Positions 40,346 through 49,814 of a stretch of 64,000 bases of DNA are shown here, one piece after another. Numbering within the stretch: the first letter of the stretch is position 1; every line of letters starts with the position of its first letter. This stretch comes from Pseudomonas fluorescens (GTDB lineage Bacteria > Pseudomonadota > Gammaproteobacteria > Pseudomonadales > Pseudomonadaceae), in contig NZ_CP015225.1 of NCBI RefSeq assembly GCF_001623525.1, positions 5,158,501 to 5,222,500 of the forward strand, given 5' to 3'. The translations under genes were made by a program, and so were the position numbers. The notes beneath the pieces are model-generated. The model saw only the letters and a list, made by a program, of their open reading frames with translations. It was not told the DNA's origin and ran no database searches.

Positions 40346-41014
40346 ATGACCGCTATCGAATCCGCCATTACCTGTGCCTTGTACCCGCCAAGGCTCGACC
40401 TGGGCCCGCAACTGACCCGTGAGCAATTGCTCGCCTCGATGCAATTGACCATGAGTCTCCACCAGGGCGGTCCGGTCTGGCTGTTCGCATACGGTTCATT
40501 GATCTGGCGGCCCGAATGCACGGCGGTGGAGCGGATGCGCGGCCGGGTCCATGGTTACCATCGCGGTTTGTACCTGTGGTCCCACGAGCATCGCGGTACA
40601 CCGGAGTTGCCGGGGCTGGTGTTCGGGCTGGATCGCGGCGGCTCGTGCAGCGGTTTCGCCTACCGATTGCCGGAGGAGAATCTCGAGGATTCGCTGTTTG
40701 CCCTGTGGCAACGCGAGATGCCGGTCCCGTCCTATCGCCCGCATTGGCTCAGTTGCCGTCTCGAGGATGGCAGCCGGGTGCAAGCCTTGGGGTTTGTACT
40801 GGAGCGACACCTGCCCAGCTATGCCGGCAACCTGCCGGACCATGTGCTGAGCCAGGTCTTTGAAAGCGCCTGTGGGCGTTATGGCACCACTCGCGATTAT
40901 GTCGAGCAGACCATCCACGCCCTGCGCAGCCACGCCATGCCAGACCGGAACCTGGAGGCGCGGCTCAAGCGCTGTAAATCAGCGCTGGATCAGGCGACCG
41001 CTTCGCGGCTCTGA
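40346..41014 (+). CDS. ChaC-type gamma-glutamylcyclotransferase
   Basis: A 222-residue cytosolic enzyme that probably cleaves glutathione to 5-oxoproline and Cys-Gly. The substrate loop YGSLIW (about 49-54) and the catalytic glutamate within [14 protein letters not shown] are present, as is GFAYRLP. The N-terminal 40 residues are longer than in the shortest ChaC proteins; the ATG at 40346 lacks a strong ribosome site, so a later start is possible. Its last 25 bases overlap the end of glpT, which is convergent. Confidence 0.87.
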   Translation: MTAIESAITCALYPPRLDLGPQLTREQLLASMQLTMSLHQGGPVWLFAYGSLIWRPECTAVERMRGRVHGYHRGLYLWSHEHRGTPELPGLVFGLDRGGSCSGFAYRLPEENLEDSLFALWQREMPVPSYRPHWLSCRLEDGSRVQALGFVLERHLPSYAGNLPDHVLSQVFESACGRYGTTRDYVEQTIHALRSHAMPDRNLEARLKRCKSALDQATASRL

Positions 41015-42339
41015 CTGGCGATTTGCTTGTGCCACAGGGTTGGCGCGAGGAAGGCCATCGCCATCAGGCAAGCACCGATCAACAACACAAAACCGCCGTC
41101 CCAGCCAAAATGGTCCACGGTGTAACCCATGGCGGCACTGGCCGCGACCGAGCCACCCAGGTAACCGAACAGACCAGTGAAGCCGGCAGCTGTACCGGCG
41201 GCTTTCTTCGGTGCCAGTTCCAATGCCTGCAAACCGATCAGCATCACCGGGCCGTAGATCAGGAAACCGATGGAAACCAGGGCGATCATGTCGACGGTCG
41301 GGTTGCCGGCCGGGTTCAGCCAGTACACCAGCGTCGCTACGGTCACCAGGGCCATGAACACCATGCCGGTCAGGCCACGGTTGCCGCGGAAGATCTTGTC
41401 CGACATCCAGCCGCACAGCAGCGTTCCGGGAATGCCCGCCCACTCGTAGAAGAAATAGGCCCAGGAGCTTTTGTCCACCGTGAAGCCCTTGGCTTCCTTG
41501 AGGTAGGTCGGCGCCCAGTCCAGCACGCCGTAGCGCAGCAGGTAGACAAACACGTTGGCCATGGCGATGTACCAGAGCATTTTGTTGCGCAGCACGTATT
41601 TGACGAAGATTTCCTTGGCGCTGAATTCGTTCTCGTGACTGGCGTCGTAGCCTTCCGGGTAGTCGTTCTTGTATTTCTCGATCGGCGGCAGGCCCACCGA
41701 TTGTGGGGTATCGCGCATGGTCACGAAGGCGAACACGGCGACAGCAAGCGCTACAGCAGCCGGCACATAGAACGCCGCATGCCAGTCATTGAACCAGCCC
41801 ATCCCCAGTAGGAACAACGGGCCGATCAGGCCGCCGCCGACGTTGTGCGCCACGTTCCACACCGACACCACGCCGCCGCGTTCTTTCTGCGACCACCAAT
41901 GCACCATGGTCCGTCCGCTGGGTGGCCAGCCCATGCCTTGGGCCCAGCCGTTGATGAACAGCAGGATGAACATCATGGTCACGCTTGACGTTGCCCAAGG
42001 CGCGAAACCGAACACGAACATCACCCCCGCCGAGACCAGCAAGCCGAAGGGCAGGAAGTAACGCGGGTTGGACCGGTCGGACACCAGGCCCATCAGGAAT
42101 TTCGATAGCCCATAGGCGATGGCGATGGCCGACATGGCCAGGCCCAACTGACCACGGGTGTAACCTTCGTCGATCAGGTACGGCATGGCCAGGGAGAAGT
42201 TCTTGCGCAACAGGTAATAGCCGGCGTAGCCAATGAAGATCCCGGCGAAGATCTGCCAGCGCAGGCGTCGGTAGGTGCTGTCTATTTTTTCTTCAGGCAG
42301 GGACGCCTGATGGGCGGCAGGGCGAAAGAAGGCAAACAT
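40990..42339 (-). CDS. glpT: Glycerol-3-phosphate transporter
   Basis: Inner-membrane antiporter exchanging glycerol-3-phosphate for phosphate; 449 residues with twelve helices (major facilitator superfamily, organophosphate:Pi family). Typical pieces are [57 protein letters not shown], containing the conserved GWPPSGRT, and [25 protein letters not shown] precedes the ATG. Two GlpR-like operators lie upstream. Name and place match the glpT next to ubiD in P. aeruginosa, but hexose-phosphate carriers of the same family are close relatives. Confidence 0.93.
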   Translation of the reverse strand: MFAFFRPAAHQASLPEEKIDSTYRRLRWQIFAGIFIGYAGYYLLRKNFSLAMPYLIDEGYTRGQLGLAMSAIAIAYGLSKFLMGLVSDRSNPRYFLPFGLLVSAGVMFVFGFAPWATSSVTMMFILLFINGWAQGMGWPPSGRTMVHWWSQKERGGVVSVWNVAHNVGGGLIGPLFLLGMGWFNDWHAAFYVPAAVALAVAVFAFVTMRDTPQSVGLPPIEKYKNDYPEGYDASHENEFSAKEIFVKYVLRNKMLWYIAMANVFVYLLRYGVLDWAPTYLKEAKGFTVDKSSWAYFFYEWAGIPGTLLCGWMSDKIFRGNRGLTGMVFMALVTVATLVYWLNPAGNPTVDMIALVSIGFLIYGPVMLIGLQALELAPKKAAGTAAGFTGLFGYLGGSVAASAAMGYTVDHFGWDGGFVLLIGACLMAMAFLAPTLWHKQIASQSREAVA

Positions 42340-42383
42340 TCAAGGGCTCCAGGTTCTTGTTATGACTGCGGATGCGAATGTTA

Positions 42384-42403
42384 CAGTTTCGTTACCGAAA
42401 ATA
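42384..42403 (-). promoter_or_regulatory. Candidate GlpR operator (weaker, promoter-proximal)
   Basis: CAGTTTCGTTACCGAAAATA matches about 14 of 20 positions of the GlpR consensus WATGTTCGWTAWCGAACATW, with the TTCG...CGAA core intact. It lies 45 bases before the glpT start. Confidence 0.45.
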
Positions 42404-42445
42404 GCATTGGTTCTTATCGTTTAAACAGCGAAATTTTTCTGATCG

Positions 42446-42465
42446 AATGTTCTTAAACGAACATG
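42446..42465 (-). promoter_or_regulatory. Candidate GlpR operator (strong)
   Basis: AATGTTCTTAAACGAACATG matches 17 of 20 positions of the E. coli GlpR consensus, with perfect ATGTTC and GAACAT arms. It lies 107 bases before the glpT start in the 322-base gap to the TonB-C gene. GlpR binding is inferred; the rest of the gap (42466-42661) shows no further site. Confidence 0.65.
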
Positions 42466-42661
42466 TCGCTCAGGTATTGGCGAAAGCTGTTGTAGGAAAT
42501 GTCGCCACAGGCTTTTTTCACGCGGTGCTTCGGTGGCAAGGGGGCAGGACAGTGGGAAAGGTCCTTCACCCAAATGGGAAGTCTCGCTATTCAGCCCCAA
42601 GGCCGCGGCCTCTACCCTCTATGTCTTTGCCAAGTCTGGCATTCAGGTGAGGGGTGAGGGC

Positions 42662-43267
42662 ATGAGGTGGTGTGTCGTGATGCTGTTGTTGTGCTTGTCC
42701 GCTACGAGCGGGGCGACGGATGTGTTGTTGGTGCCCGAGCACAATCCCAAGCCGGACTACCCGACGGCCCTGCACCGGAAGGGCGTCGTGGGTGTGGTCC
42801 GGGTCGGCTTCACGGTGCATGCCGATGGTCGTGTCGATGAAGTCGCGATCCTGCGCAGCGATCATCCGGATTTCGCCGAGGCCGCACGGAAGGCCATGAG
42901 GCAATGGCGCTTCAGGCCGTGGACGGTGGACCACGAACATCCGGCGCAGACGCACGTCGTAGCGCCCTTCGAGTTCCGCCTGGATGGCTTGCCACTGGAT
43001 GCCAACAAGTGGATCAAGACCTGGAAATGCTCGGTCATCAATTCGCATGCCAGGGGACAGCCGTGGGTAGAGGATTTGCTCCCGTTCCGTTACACCCGCA
43101 GTTACTTGTCCAATGTGTTTTTTGTGAAGCAGATGTCGGATGTGGAGCGTTTGGCCTTGATCGCCCGTTTCAACAGGCTCCTGCCTACGATCGTGCAGCG
43201 TTGCGGGAGTTTTCCTGCGGCACGGTATGTGCGGATGCTGCCGCAGGAGATTCGCGAGTTGCTTTAG
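42662..43267 (+). CDS. Secreted TonB C-terminal domain protein
   Basis: A 201-residue protein with a signal peptide (about 1-20, MRWCVVMLLLCLSATSGATD) and a TonB-C fold (about 25-110): NPKPDYPTALHRKGVVGVV, VHADGRVDEVAILRSDHPDF, then AARKAMRQWRFRPW. It has no Pro-rich spacer and no classical anchor, so it is unlikely to energise a receptor by itself. The remaining 90 residues are unrecognised, with two cysteines. The ATG at 42662 follows a GGGTGAGGG stretch; the frame is open further upstream. Monocistronic. Confidence 0.75.
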   Translation: MRWCVVMLLLCLSATSGATDVLLVPEHNPKPDYPTALHRKGVVGVVRVGFTVHADGRVDEVAILRSDHPDFAEAARKAMRQWRFRPWTVDHEHPAQTHVVAPFEFRLDGLPLDANKWIKTWKCSVINSHARGQPWVEDLLPFRYTRSYLSNVFFVKQMSDVERLALIARFNRLLPTIVQRCGSFPAARYVRMLPQEIRELL

Positions 43268-43278
43268 TGCGGCTCAAT

Positions 43279-43308
43279 AGCGGTCCGGCGCTTGAGGTCC
43301 TGACCGCT
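43279..43308 (+). terminator. Weak terminator candidate after the TonB-C gene
   Basis: AGCGGTC and GACCGCT form a 7-bp stem with a 16-base loop, followed by only TT. It sits between two converging genes. Confidence 0.3.
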
Positions 43309-43317
43309 TTGACGCAT

Positions 43318-44295
43318 TCAACGCACCTGCACAACCACCTTCCCCACCGCCTTGCGCTGCCCCAGGTCATTGATCGCCTGCGCCGCATTGCTCAGCGGGT
43401 ACACCTGCGACACCAGCGGCTTGAGCTTGCCTTCGGCGAACCAACCGAACAATTGCTGGAAGTTGGCGGCGTTGTCCTGGGGCTGGCGCTGGGCGAAGGA
43501 ACCCCAGAACACGCCCACCACGGCGGCGCCCTTGAGCAGGGCCAGGTTCACCGGCAGCTCGGGGATGCGTCCGCTGGCAAAGCCCACCACCAGCAACCGG
43601 CCGTTCCAGGCGATGGCGCGGATGGCCTGGTCGAACAGGTCGCCACCCACCGGATCGTAGATCACATCGGCGCCCTGGCCGTCGGTGAGGCGCTTGATTT
43701 CATCCTTCAGGCTGGTTTCGTTGTAGTTGATCAATTCGTCGGCGCCGGCCGCCTTCGCCACGGCGAGTTTTTCGGCGCTGCTGGCAGCCGCGATTACCCG
43801 GGCGCCCATGGCCTTGCCGATCTCCACCGCCGCCAGGCCGACACCACCGGATGCGCCGAGCACCAGCAGGGTTTCGCCGGCTTGCAGGTTGGCCCGTTGC
43901 TTGAGGGCATGCATCGAGGTGCCATACGTCATGCTGAAGGCGGCGGCGGTGTTGAAGTCCATGGACGCAGGGATCGGCAACACGTTGTAGCCAGGTACCG
44001 CCACCTGTTCGGCAAAGCTGCCCCAGCCAGTCAGCGCCATCACCCGGTCGCCGACCTTCAAGTGGCTGACTTTCTCTCCCACGTCGCTGACGACGCCCGC
44101 CGCTTCGCCGCCGGGGGAGAACGGGAAGGGTGGCTTGAATTGGTATTTGCCCTCGATGATCAGCGTGTCAGGGAAGTTCACCCCGGCGGCATGCACGTCC
44201 AGCAGCACTTCGTTCTTCTTGGCGATGGGGCTGGCGACGTCTTCCAGCACCAGCGATTCGGCGGGGCCGAATTCTTTGCACAGCACGGCTTTCAT
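43318..44295 (-). CDS. Zinc-free NADPH:quinone oxidoreductase (QOR family)
   Basis: A 325-residue cytosolic medium-chain dehydrogenase without zinc ligands. The Rossmann motif is LGASGGVGLAAVEIG (about 145-159); HAAGVNFPDTLIIEG and FPFSPGGEAAGVV in the catalytic domain are typical of quinone or enone reductases. The ATG at 44295 (MKAVLCKEFG) follows AAAGGAA; the longer frame to 44355 is not needed. It is divergent from the FliL-like gene and corresponds to a P. aeruginosa oxidoreductase next to glpT. Confidence 0.9.
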   Translation of the reverse strand: MKAVLCKEFGPAESLVLEDVASPIAKKNEVLLDVHAAGVNFPDTLIIEGKYQFKPPFPFSPGGEAAGVVSDVGEKVSHLKVGDRVMALTGWGSFAEQVAVPGYNVLPIPASMDFNTAAAFSMTYGTSMHALKQRANLQAGETLLVLGASGGVGLAAVEIGKAMGARVIAAASSAEKLAVAKAAGADELINYNETSLKDEIKRLTDGQGADVIYDPVGGDLFDQAIRAIAWNGRLLVVGFASGRIPELPVNLALLKGAAVVGVFWGSFAQRQPQDNAANFQQLFGWFAEGKLKPLVSQVYPLSNAAQAINDLGQRKAVGKVVVQVR

Positions 44296-44445
44296 CAGGG
44301 CTATTCCTTTGGGAGTGATGGCCGATAAGTGTAGGTGTGAGAGAGAACGGGTCAACGAGCATGCCCTGCCCTGATAGCCGGCTATAAGCTTGTGCTTGAA
44401 CGGCGGGGCGGTATGCTGGGCCGCAAACCGGATGAGGAATCAATT

Positions 44446-44862
44446 GTGAAAGCGTGGATCATGTTGATGCTGGCCCTGTCGTTGCCTGTGGCAGCGATGG
44501 CCGAAGAGGGCAAGGAAGCGAAGGAGGGTGAGGCGCCGAAGGTTAGCTACATCACCCTCAGCCCGCCCTTTGTCGGCAACTATGGGCTCGACGGTTCGGC
44601 GAAGTTGAGGGTCTACAAGGCCGATGTGGCCCTGCGCGTGACAGGAGATGCCGCAGCAGCGGCGGTCAAGGCCAATGAGCCGTTGATTCGCAACCAGTTG
44701 GTGGCGCTGTTCGCCCAGCAGACCACCGAGACGATGAACAACCTTGAGGCCAAGGAAAAGTTGCGTCAGGAAGCGTTGAAGCAGACCCAGCAGGTGATGA
44801 ACGACGAAACCGGCAAGCCGATGGTCGACGACCTGTTGTTCAACAACCTGATCATTCAGTAA
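44446..44862 (+). CDS. FliL-like exported protein
   Basis: A 138-residue protein of the FliL family that is not in a flagellar operon. An N-terminal signal or anchor (about 1-18, MKAWIMLMLALSLPVAAMAE) is followed by a Glu/Lys-rich spacer and a FliL domain with VSYITLSPPFVGNYG, YKADVALRVTGD and VDDLLFNNLIIQ, the last being the typical FliL C-terminus. The GTG at 44446 after GAGGA was chosen. Its partner and role are unknown. It ends at a clear terminator. Confidence 0.8.
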   Translation: MKAWIMLMLALSLPVAAMAEEGKEAKEGEAPKVSYITLSPPFVGNYGLDGSAKLRVYKADVALRVTGDAAAAAVKANEPLIRNQLVALFAQQTTETMNNLEAKEKLRQEALKQTQQVMNDETGKPMVDDLLFNNLIIQ

Positions 44863-44874
44863 ACCGGCTCGATC

Positions 44875-44927
44875 GCAGCCTTTGGCAGTGCCCGGATCTC
44901 CTGGTGCTGCCCAAGGCTGCTTTTTTT
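44875..44927 (+). terminator. Rho-independent terminator of the FliL-like gene
   Basis: A 14-bp stem with one mismatch (GCAGCCTTTGGCAG with CTGCCCAAGGCTGC) is followed by seven T, just before the end of the convergent permease gene. Confidence 0.85.
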
Positions 44928-44929
44928 CG

Positions 44930-46048
44930 TCAAGACGCCAGGCTCTTCCGAAACCGGGCCAGGGCGATTGCAAAGAACAAAAGTCCGATGGCCGCCAGCG
45001 CCAGCAGGTCCGGCCAGATCACGCCAGGTCCGGCATCTCGGAACAGGATCGCCGCGCTGAGGCTGACGTAATGCGTCGAGGGCGAGCCTTGCATCACCCA
45101 TTGCAACCATTGCGGCATGCTGTCCAGCGGTGTACTGCCGCCCGACAACAGCAGCATCGGAATGATAACCGGGATCGCCAGCAGGCCGAATTGCGGCGTC
45201 GAACGGGCGAGGGTGGCGAGGAAGATGCCCAGTGAGGTGCTGGCGAACAGGTAGAGTGCGGTCACCAGCAGGAAGAGCACCATGGAGCCGGCGAGTGGAA
45301 CCCCCAAGGCGAACTTGACGATGATTTCCAGCGATGCCCAGGTGCACAGCACCACCACCAGCAGGTTGCTCCAGATTTTCGCCAGCATGATTTCCAACGC
45401 CGTTAGCGGCAGCACCAGCAAGTGGTCGAGGGTGCCGTGCTCGCGCTCGCGCAGCAGCGCGGTCCCCGTCAGGATGATGGCCAGGATCGTGATGTTGTTG
45501 ACGATCTGGATCACCGCCAGGAACCAGCCACCTTCCAGATTGGTATTGAACAGCGAACGCGTGGTCAGCCTCACGGGCGTTGCTTCGCTCGTTTGTGCCT
45601 GGCCGGCGTAGGTGGTCAGTTCCTGTTGGAAAATCCGTCCGATGTAGCCGGCGCCCATGAACGCCTGGCTCATGGCCGTGGCGTCGACGTTGAGTTGCAG
45701 CGTCGGTTCGCGCCCAGCGAGCAGGTCGGCCTGGAAGTTGGCGGGCACGTTGATGACAAAGGTGTAGCGGCCACTGTCCATGACCTTGTCCAGTTCGGCA
45801 TAGGGCAAGGCCACCGGGTTCTGGAACTCCGGCGGTTGCAGGAGCTGGGCCAATTGGCGCGAAAGATGGCTCTGGTCTTCGTCCACTATTGCAACACTGG
45901 CGTTGTGGACGCCGATTACCGAACCTGCAGCCGGCATGTAGATCGCCACCGTGAAGGCGTAGCCCAAAAACAGCAGCAGGACGGAGTCGTATCGCAGGCT
46001 GGTCAGTTCCTTGAGCCCCAGACGCCAGATATGTGAAAGCGTGTGCAT
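44930..46048 (-). CDS. ABC-2 type export permease (YhhJ-like)
   Basis: A 372-residue inner-membrane exporter subunit. One N-terminal helix (about 22-42) is followed by a large periplasmic loop (45-170) and five more helices (about 175-370). ALLREREHGTLDHLLVLPLTALEIMLAK is the ABC-2 hallmark. It forms a unit with the RbbA-like ATPase and the HlyD-type adaptor, equal in order to E. coli yhiI-rbbA-yhhJ. The ATG at 46048 overlaps the upstream stop by one base. Confidence 0.92.
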   Translation of the reverse strand: MHTLSHIWRLGLKELTSLRYDSVLLLFLGYAFTVAIYMPAAGSVIGVHNASVAIVDEDQSHLSRQLAQLLQPPEFQNPVALPYAELDKVMDSGRYTFVINVPANFQADLLAGREPTLQLNVDATAMSQAFMGAGYIGRIFQQELTTYAGQAQTSEATPVRLTTRSLFNTNLEGGWFLAVIQIVNNITILAIILTGTALLREREHGTLDHLLVLPLTALEIMLAKIWSNLLVVVLCTWASLEIIVKFALGVPLAGSMVLFLLVTALYLFASTSLGIFLATLARSTPQFGLLAIPVIIPMLLLSGGSTPLDSMPQWLQWVMQGSPSTHYVSLSAAILFRDAGPGVIWPDLLALAAIGLLFFAIALARFRKSLAS

Positions 46049-48771
46049 CAGGCCTCCTGCTTTTTCAGCATGATCAGGCTGAGCCCGGTGAAGCCCAGGA
46101 AAAACCCGCCCAGCGCCAGGCATTGCGGCCATAGCTGGCGCAGATCCAGGGCCTTGGTGAAGGTGCCGACGGCGATATCCAGGAAGTAACCGGCGGGAAA
46201 CAACTGGCCCATCACCGCAGCGGCACCCTCCAGGGACGAACGCGGCACGATCAACCCTGAAAACTGGATGGTCGGCAGGCTGGTGATGATCATGGTGCCG
46301 AGGATCGCCGCGATCTGGGTGCGGGTGAACGCCGAGATCAGCAGCCCCATGCTGGTGGTCGCCAGTACATAGAGCAGGCCGCCGATCGCTAGCGTCAGGC
46401 CGCTGCCCTTGAACGGCACACCGAACAGCCAGCGGTTCATCGCTGTCAGCAGGGCGAGGTTGATCAGGCTGACCGCCAGGTAGGGCACTTGTTTGCCCAG
46501 CAGGAACTCCAGTCGGGTCAGCGGCGTGGCGTAGAAGTTGGTGATCGAGCCCAGCTCCTTCTCCCGCACGATGCCCAGCGCCGTCAACATGGCCGGAATG
46601 AACGCCAGGATCAGCGCCATGACCCCAGGCCCGATGGCGTTGACGCTGACCACGTCCTGGTTGTAACGAAAGCGCGTCTCCAGCGTCGCACCGGGTTGCC
46701 GGTTTGGCGCGCGGCTGCTGAGTTCAGCCAGTTGCTCAAGGTTGGCCTGGTGCACGGCCTGGACGTAGTTGCGACTGGTCTCGGCTCGAAACGGTATGCC
46801 GCCGTCCAGCCAGGCGCCCACCGTCGGTTGGCGGCCGGCGTAAAGGTCACGCCCGAAACCGGGGGGGATTTCCAGGGCCAGCTTGATCTCCGAGCGCTGC
46901 AAGCGTCGATGCAGCTCCTTCGCGTCGCTGATGATCGGTTGCTCCTCGAAGTAGCGCGAGCTACGGAACGCTTCCAGGTAGGCACGGCTTTGCGGGCTCT
47001 GATCCTGGTCATACGCGGCGAAGGCCAGTTTCTCCACATCGAGGGAAATACCGAAGCCGAAGACCACCATCATGAACAAGGCGCCCAGCAAGGCGAATGC
47101 CATCCGCACCTTGTCGCGCAGCAGCTCCTTGCCTTCCCGGCTGGCGACGGCCCACAGGCGCCCGAGGCTCAGGCCGCGCCGGTCCCGGGGGGCGTCGGCA
47201 CTGTCGAGGGGCACGGGGGCGGCGTCTTGCTGCGTCTCGCCCTGGGCATTCTCCAGGCAGGTGACGAACGCGGCTTCCAGCGTCTGGCCGTTGAACTGCG
47301 CCTGCAAGGCCGCCGGCGTGTCACAAGCCAGGACCTTGCCGGCGTGCATCAGCGAAATACGATCGCAGCGCTGGGCCTCGTTCATGAAGTGCGTGGAAAG
47401 AAAAATCGTCACGCCCTGTTCGCGAGACAGCTCAATCAGCAGCCGCCAGAAATCATCCCGCGCAGCCGGGTCGACACCCGAGGTCGGTTCATCGAGGATC
47501 AGCACTTCCGGGCGATGCAACACCGCCACCGCCAGGGACAAACGCTGGCGCAGGCCCAGTGGCAGGGCGCCGGAAGGCTGGTCCGCCAGCGCTTGGAGAT
47601 TGAAGCGCTGGATCAGTTCGTCGATGCGCTGGCGACTGTCCGTCGTGGGCAGGTCGAAGAGCTTGGCGTGCAGTTCCAGGTTCTGGCGCGCACTCAGTTC
47701 GCCGTACAGCGAAAAGCTCTGGGACATGAAACCCACCCGCTTGCGGGTGGCGAGGTCCTTGGCGTTGACCGGGTTGCCCAGTAGCCGGGCACTGCCTTCG
47801 CTGGCGGGGATCAGCCCGGTCAGCACCTTCATGGTGGTGGTCTTGCCGCAGCCGTTGGAACCCAGGAACCCGAAGATCTCACCGCGACCAATCGCGAAAC
47901 TGACCTTGTCGACGGCGGTGAAATCACCGAAGCGCAAGGTGAGGTCGTGGGCTTCGATGGCAATGTCGGCGGTGTTGGCGCTCCTGGGGGGGATCACCAG
48001 CGGCTCGACATCGCGGCCGCTGTCGCCCTGGAAATGGGTGAAGGCCGAGTCGAGCTTGCCGTCTGGCGTGACTGTAGCCAGCTCGGCACTCAAACCCTTG
48101 GCGATCAAGCGACCGTTGTCGAGCATCAGGCAATGCTCGAATTGTTCGGCCTCTTCCATGTACGCGGTGGCGACCAGGAGGGTCAGTTGCGGGCGTTGCC
48201 GACGCACGTCTTCTATCAGTTCCCAGAAGCGACGCCGGGACAGCGGGTCCACGCCGGTGGTGGGCTCGTCGAGAATCAGCAGGTCCGGTTCATGGATCAG
48301 TGCGCAACACAGGCCGAGCTTCTGTTTCATGCCGCCGGACAGTTTGCCCGCCGGGCGATCGGCAAAACGCTGCAGATCGGTGGCCAGCAGCAATGTGCCC
48401 ATGCGCTGTTCGCAGTCTGCCCGGGATAACCCGAACAGCGTGCCGAAGAAGCGAATGTTCTCGCGTATCGACAGGTCCGGGTAAAGGTTGCCCCCCAACC
48501 CTTGGGGCATGAAGGCAATGCGTCGGTAGAGGGTGTTGCGATGGCGTCGGTCGTCAATCGAGGCGCCGAGTACGTCCAGTTGGCCGTGCTGGAGTTTCTT
48601 CACTCCGGCAATCAGCCCCAGCAGGCTCGATTTGCCGGCACCGTCCGGACCGATCAGACCGCAGCGAGTGCCGGCGGGCAGGCTGAAGGCGATATCGCTC
48701 AGCGCCACCTGCTGGCCGTAGCGGTGTTCCAGGCCCGAGGCGCGCAATGCCTCGCCGGCGGGGGCGCTCAT
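46048..48771 (-). CDS. RbbA-like double-ATPase ABC exporter
   Basis: A 907-residue fusion of two ABC ATPases and one ABC-2 membrane domain. The first cassette (about 10-230) has GPDGAGKSS and LSGGMKQKLGL; the second (about 275-500) has GSNGCGKTT and a degenerate signature LPLGLRQRLSLA, as is usual in RbbA. The membrane part (about 540-905) has one helix, a periplasmic loop and five helices, with VREKELGSITNFYATPLTRLEFL. In E. coli RbbA was described as ribosome-associated, but the context here points to export. It is coupled to both neighbours by overlaps. Confidence 0.92.
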   Translation of the reverse strand: MSAPAGEALRASGLEHRYGQQVALSDIAFSLPAGTRCGLIGPDGAGKSSLLGLIAGVKKLQHGQLDVLGASIDDRRHRNTLYRRIAFMPQGLGGNLYPDLSIRENIRFFGTLFGLSRADCEQRMGTLLLATDLQRFADRPAGKLSGGMKQKLGLCCALIHEPDLLILDEPTTGVDPLSRRRFWELIEDVRRQRPQLTLLVATAYMEEAEQFEHCLMLDNGRLIAKGLSAELATVTPDGKLDSAFTHFQGDSGRDVEPLVIPPRSANTADIAIEAHDLTLRFGDFTAVDKVSFAIGRGEIFGFLGSNGCGKTTTMKVLTGLIPASEGSARLLGNPVNAKDLATRKRVGFMSQSFSLYGELSARQNLELHAKLFDLPTTDSRQRIDELIQRFNLQALADQPSGALPLGLRQRLSLAVAVLHRPEVLILDEPTSGVDPAARDDFWRLLIELSREQGVTIFLSTHFMNEAQRCDRISLMHAGKVLACDTPAALQAQFNGQTLEAAFVTCLENAQGETQQDAAPVPLDSADAPRDRRGLSLGRLWAVASREGKELLRDKVRMAFALLGALFMMVVFGFGISLDVEKLAFAAYDQDQSPQSRAYLEAFRSSRYFEEQPIISDAKELHRRLQRSEIKLALEIPPGFGRDLYAGRQPTVGAWLDGGIPFRAETSRNYVQAVHQANLEQLAELSSRAPNRQPGATLETRFRYNQDVVSVNAIGPGVMALILAFIPAMLTALGIVREKELGSITNFYATPLTRLEFLLGKQVPYLAVSLINLALLTAMNRWLFGVPFKGSGLTLAIGGLLYVLATTSMGLLISAFTRTQIAAILGTMIITSLPTIQFSGLIVPRSSLEGAAAVMGQLFPAGYFLDIAVGTFTKALDLRQLWPQCLALGGFFLGFTGLSLIMLKKQEA

Positions 48772-49733
48772 TGCAAGTTGGCCGGCCAGTCGATGGGGGC
48801 GGTGCGTACATAGCCGGCACCTGGCATGCCGGGTTTGGCCTGGGGCACTTCGCCGGGGCGGGTCAGGCGTACTTTGACGCGGAACACCAGTTTCTGGCGC
48901 TCATCACGGGTTTCGACTTCTTTCGGGGTGAACTGGGATTTGGCCGCGACGAAACTGACCTTGGCGGGTAGAGGTCGCTCGGGCAGGGCGTCGAGCAACA
49001 GTCGCGCTTCGTCGCCCACCGCCAGTTTCCCCGCCACCGACGCCGGCAGGTAGAGGTTCATGTATTGGTCGTTCGGATCGATCATCAGCAACACTCGACC
49101 GCCGGCGCCCAGCACTTCACCTGGCTCGGCCAGGCGCAACTGGATCACGCCGTCGAGCGGTGCCCGCAACGTGCTGTCATCTATTTCACTGGTGAGTTGG
49201 GCCACTTGGGCCAGGGTCGCGCCGATGGCCGCATTCGCCGCCGATACCTGGGCCCGGGCGGCGTTGACCGCGGCATTGGCGGTGTCGACGCGGGCTTGTT
49301 GCTGGTCGATGACCTGGCCGCTGGCGTAACCGCGCTTGAACAGTTCCTGGGTCCGCTTGAGCTCCTGGTGAGCGAGCAATTGTTCGCTCTGGCGCAACTG
49401 CACGTTGGCTTCGGTGGCAGCAAGGTTCTGCCGGGCCCGCACGACTTCGGCCTCGGCCTGGTTGCGCTGAGCCTCCAGGGTGCGGGTGTCCATGCGTGCC
49501 AGCACCTGGCCCTTGATGACGTTGTCGCCTTCGTCGACCTGAACTTCGGCCAGGCGTCCTGGGGTCTTGCTGGCGATCTGGACCTCGGTGGCCTCAAGGC
49601 GACCGTTGCCCATGCTCAAGCCTTCCGGCAGGCGATCGTGGCGCGATTTCCAATAGCCGAAACCGCCGGCGGCCAGCAGAACAGTCATCAAGGCGAGGGC
49701 AAAAAAGCGAGAAGTACGATGGTTTGTCGACAT
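48768..49733 (-). CDS. HlyD-family periplasmic adaptor (YhiI-like)
   Basis: A 321-residue membrane-fusion protein. One N-terminal anchor helix (about 10-28), then a biotinyl-lipoyl half (NGRLEATEVQIASKTPGRLA), a long coiled coil (about 85-180, EAQRNQAEAEVVRARQNLAA and following), the second lipoyl half (TLRAPLDGVIQLRLAEPGEV) and beta-barrel domains. It links the ABC exporter to an outer-membrane channel, which is not encoded here. The second of two close ATGs (49733) was chosen for spacing to CAGGAT. Its end overlaps the ATPase start. Confidence 0.91.
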   Translation of the reverse strand: MSTNHRTSRFFALALMTVLLAAGGFGYWKSRHDRLPEGLSMGNGRLEATEVQIASKTPGRLAEVQVDEGDNVIKGQVLARMDTRTLEAQRNQAEAEVVRARQNLAATEANVQLRQSEQLLAHQELKRTQELFKRGYASGQVIDQQQARVDTANAAVNAARAQVSAANAAIGATLAQVAQLTSEIDDSTLRAPLDGVIQLRLAEPGEVLGAGGRVLLMIDPNDQYMNLYLPASVAGKLAVGDEARLLLDALPERPLPAKVSFVAAKSQFTPKEVETRDERQKLVFRVKVRLTRPGEVPQAKPGMPGAGYVRTAPIDWPANLQ

Positions 49734-49814
49734 GTCCGGCATCCTGCGGCTATAGCATCGAAGTCTGCCAGATCAGCGAACGACCCCGTTTGATATCCAT
49801 CAACTCATTGGCGA

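Noticed and set aside
44930..49733. Ribosome-function reading of the RbbA-like gene
   Set aside because: The membrane domain, the second permease and the HlyD adaptor in one operon point to export; the ribosome link reported for E. coli is not supported by anything seen here.
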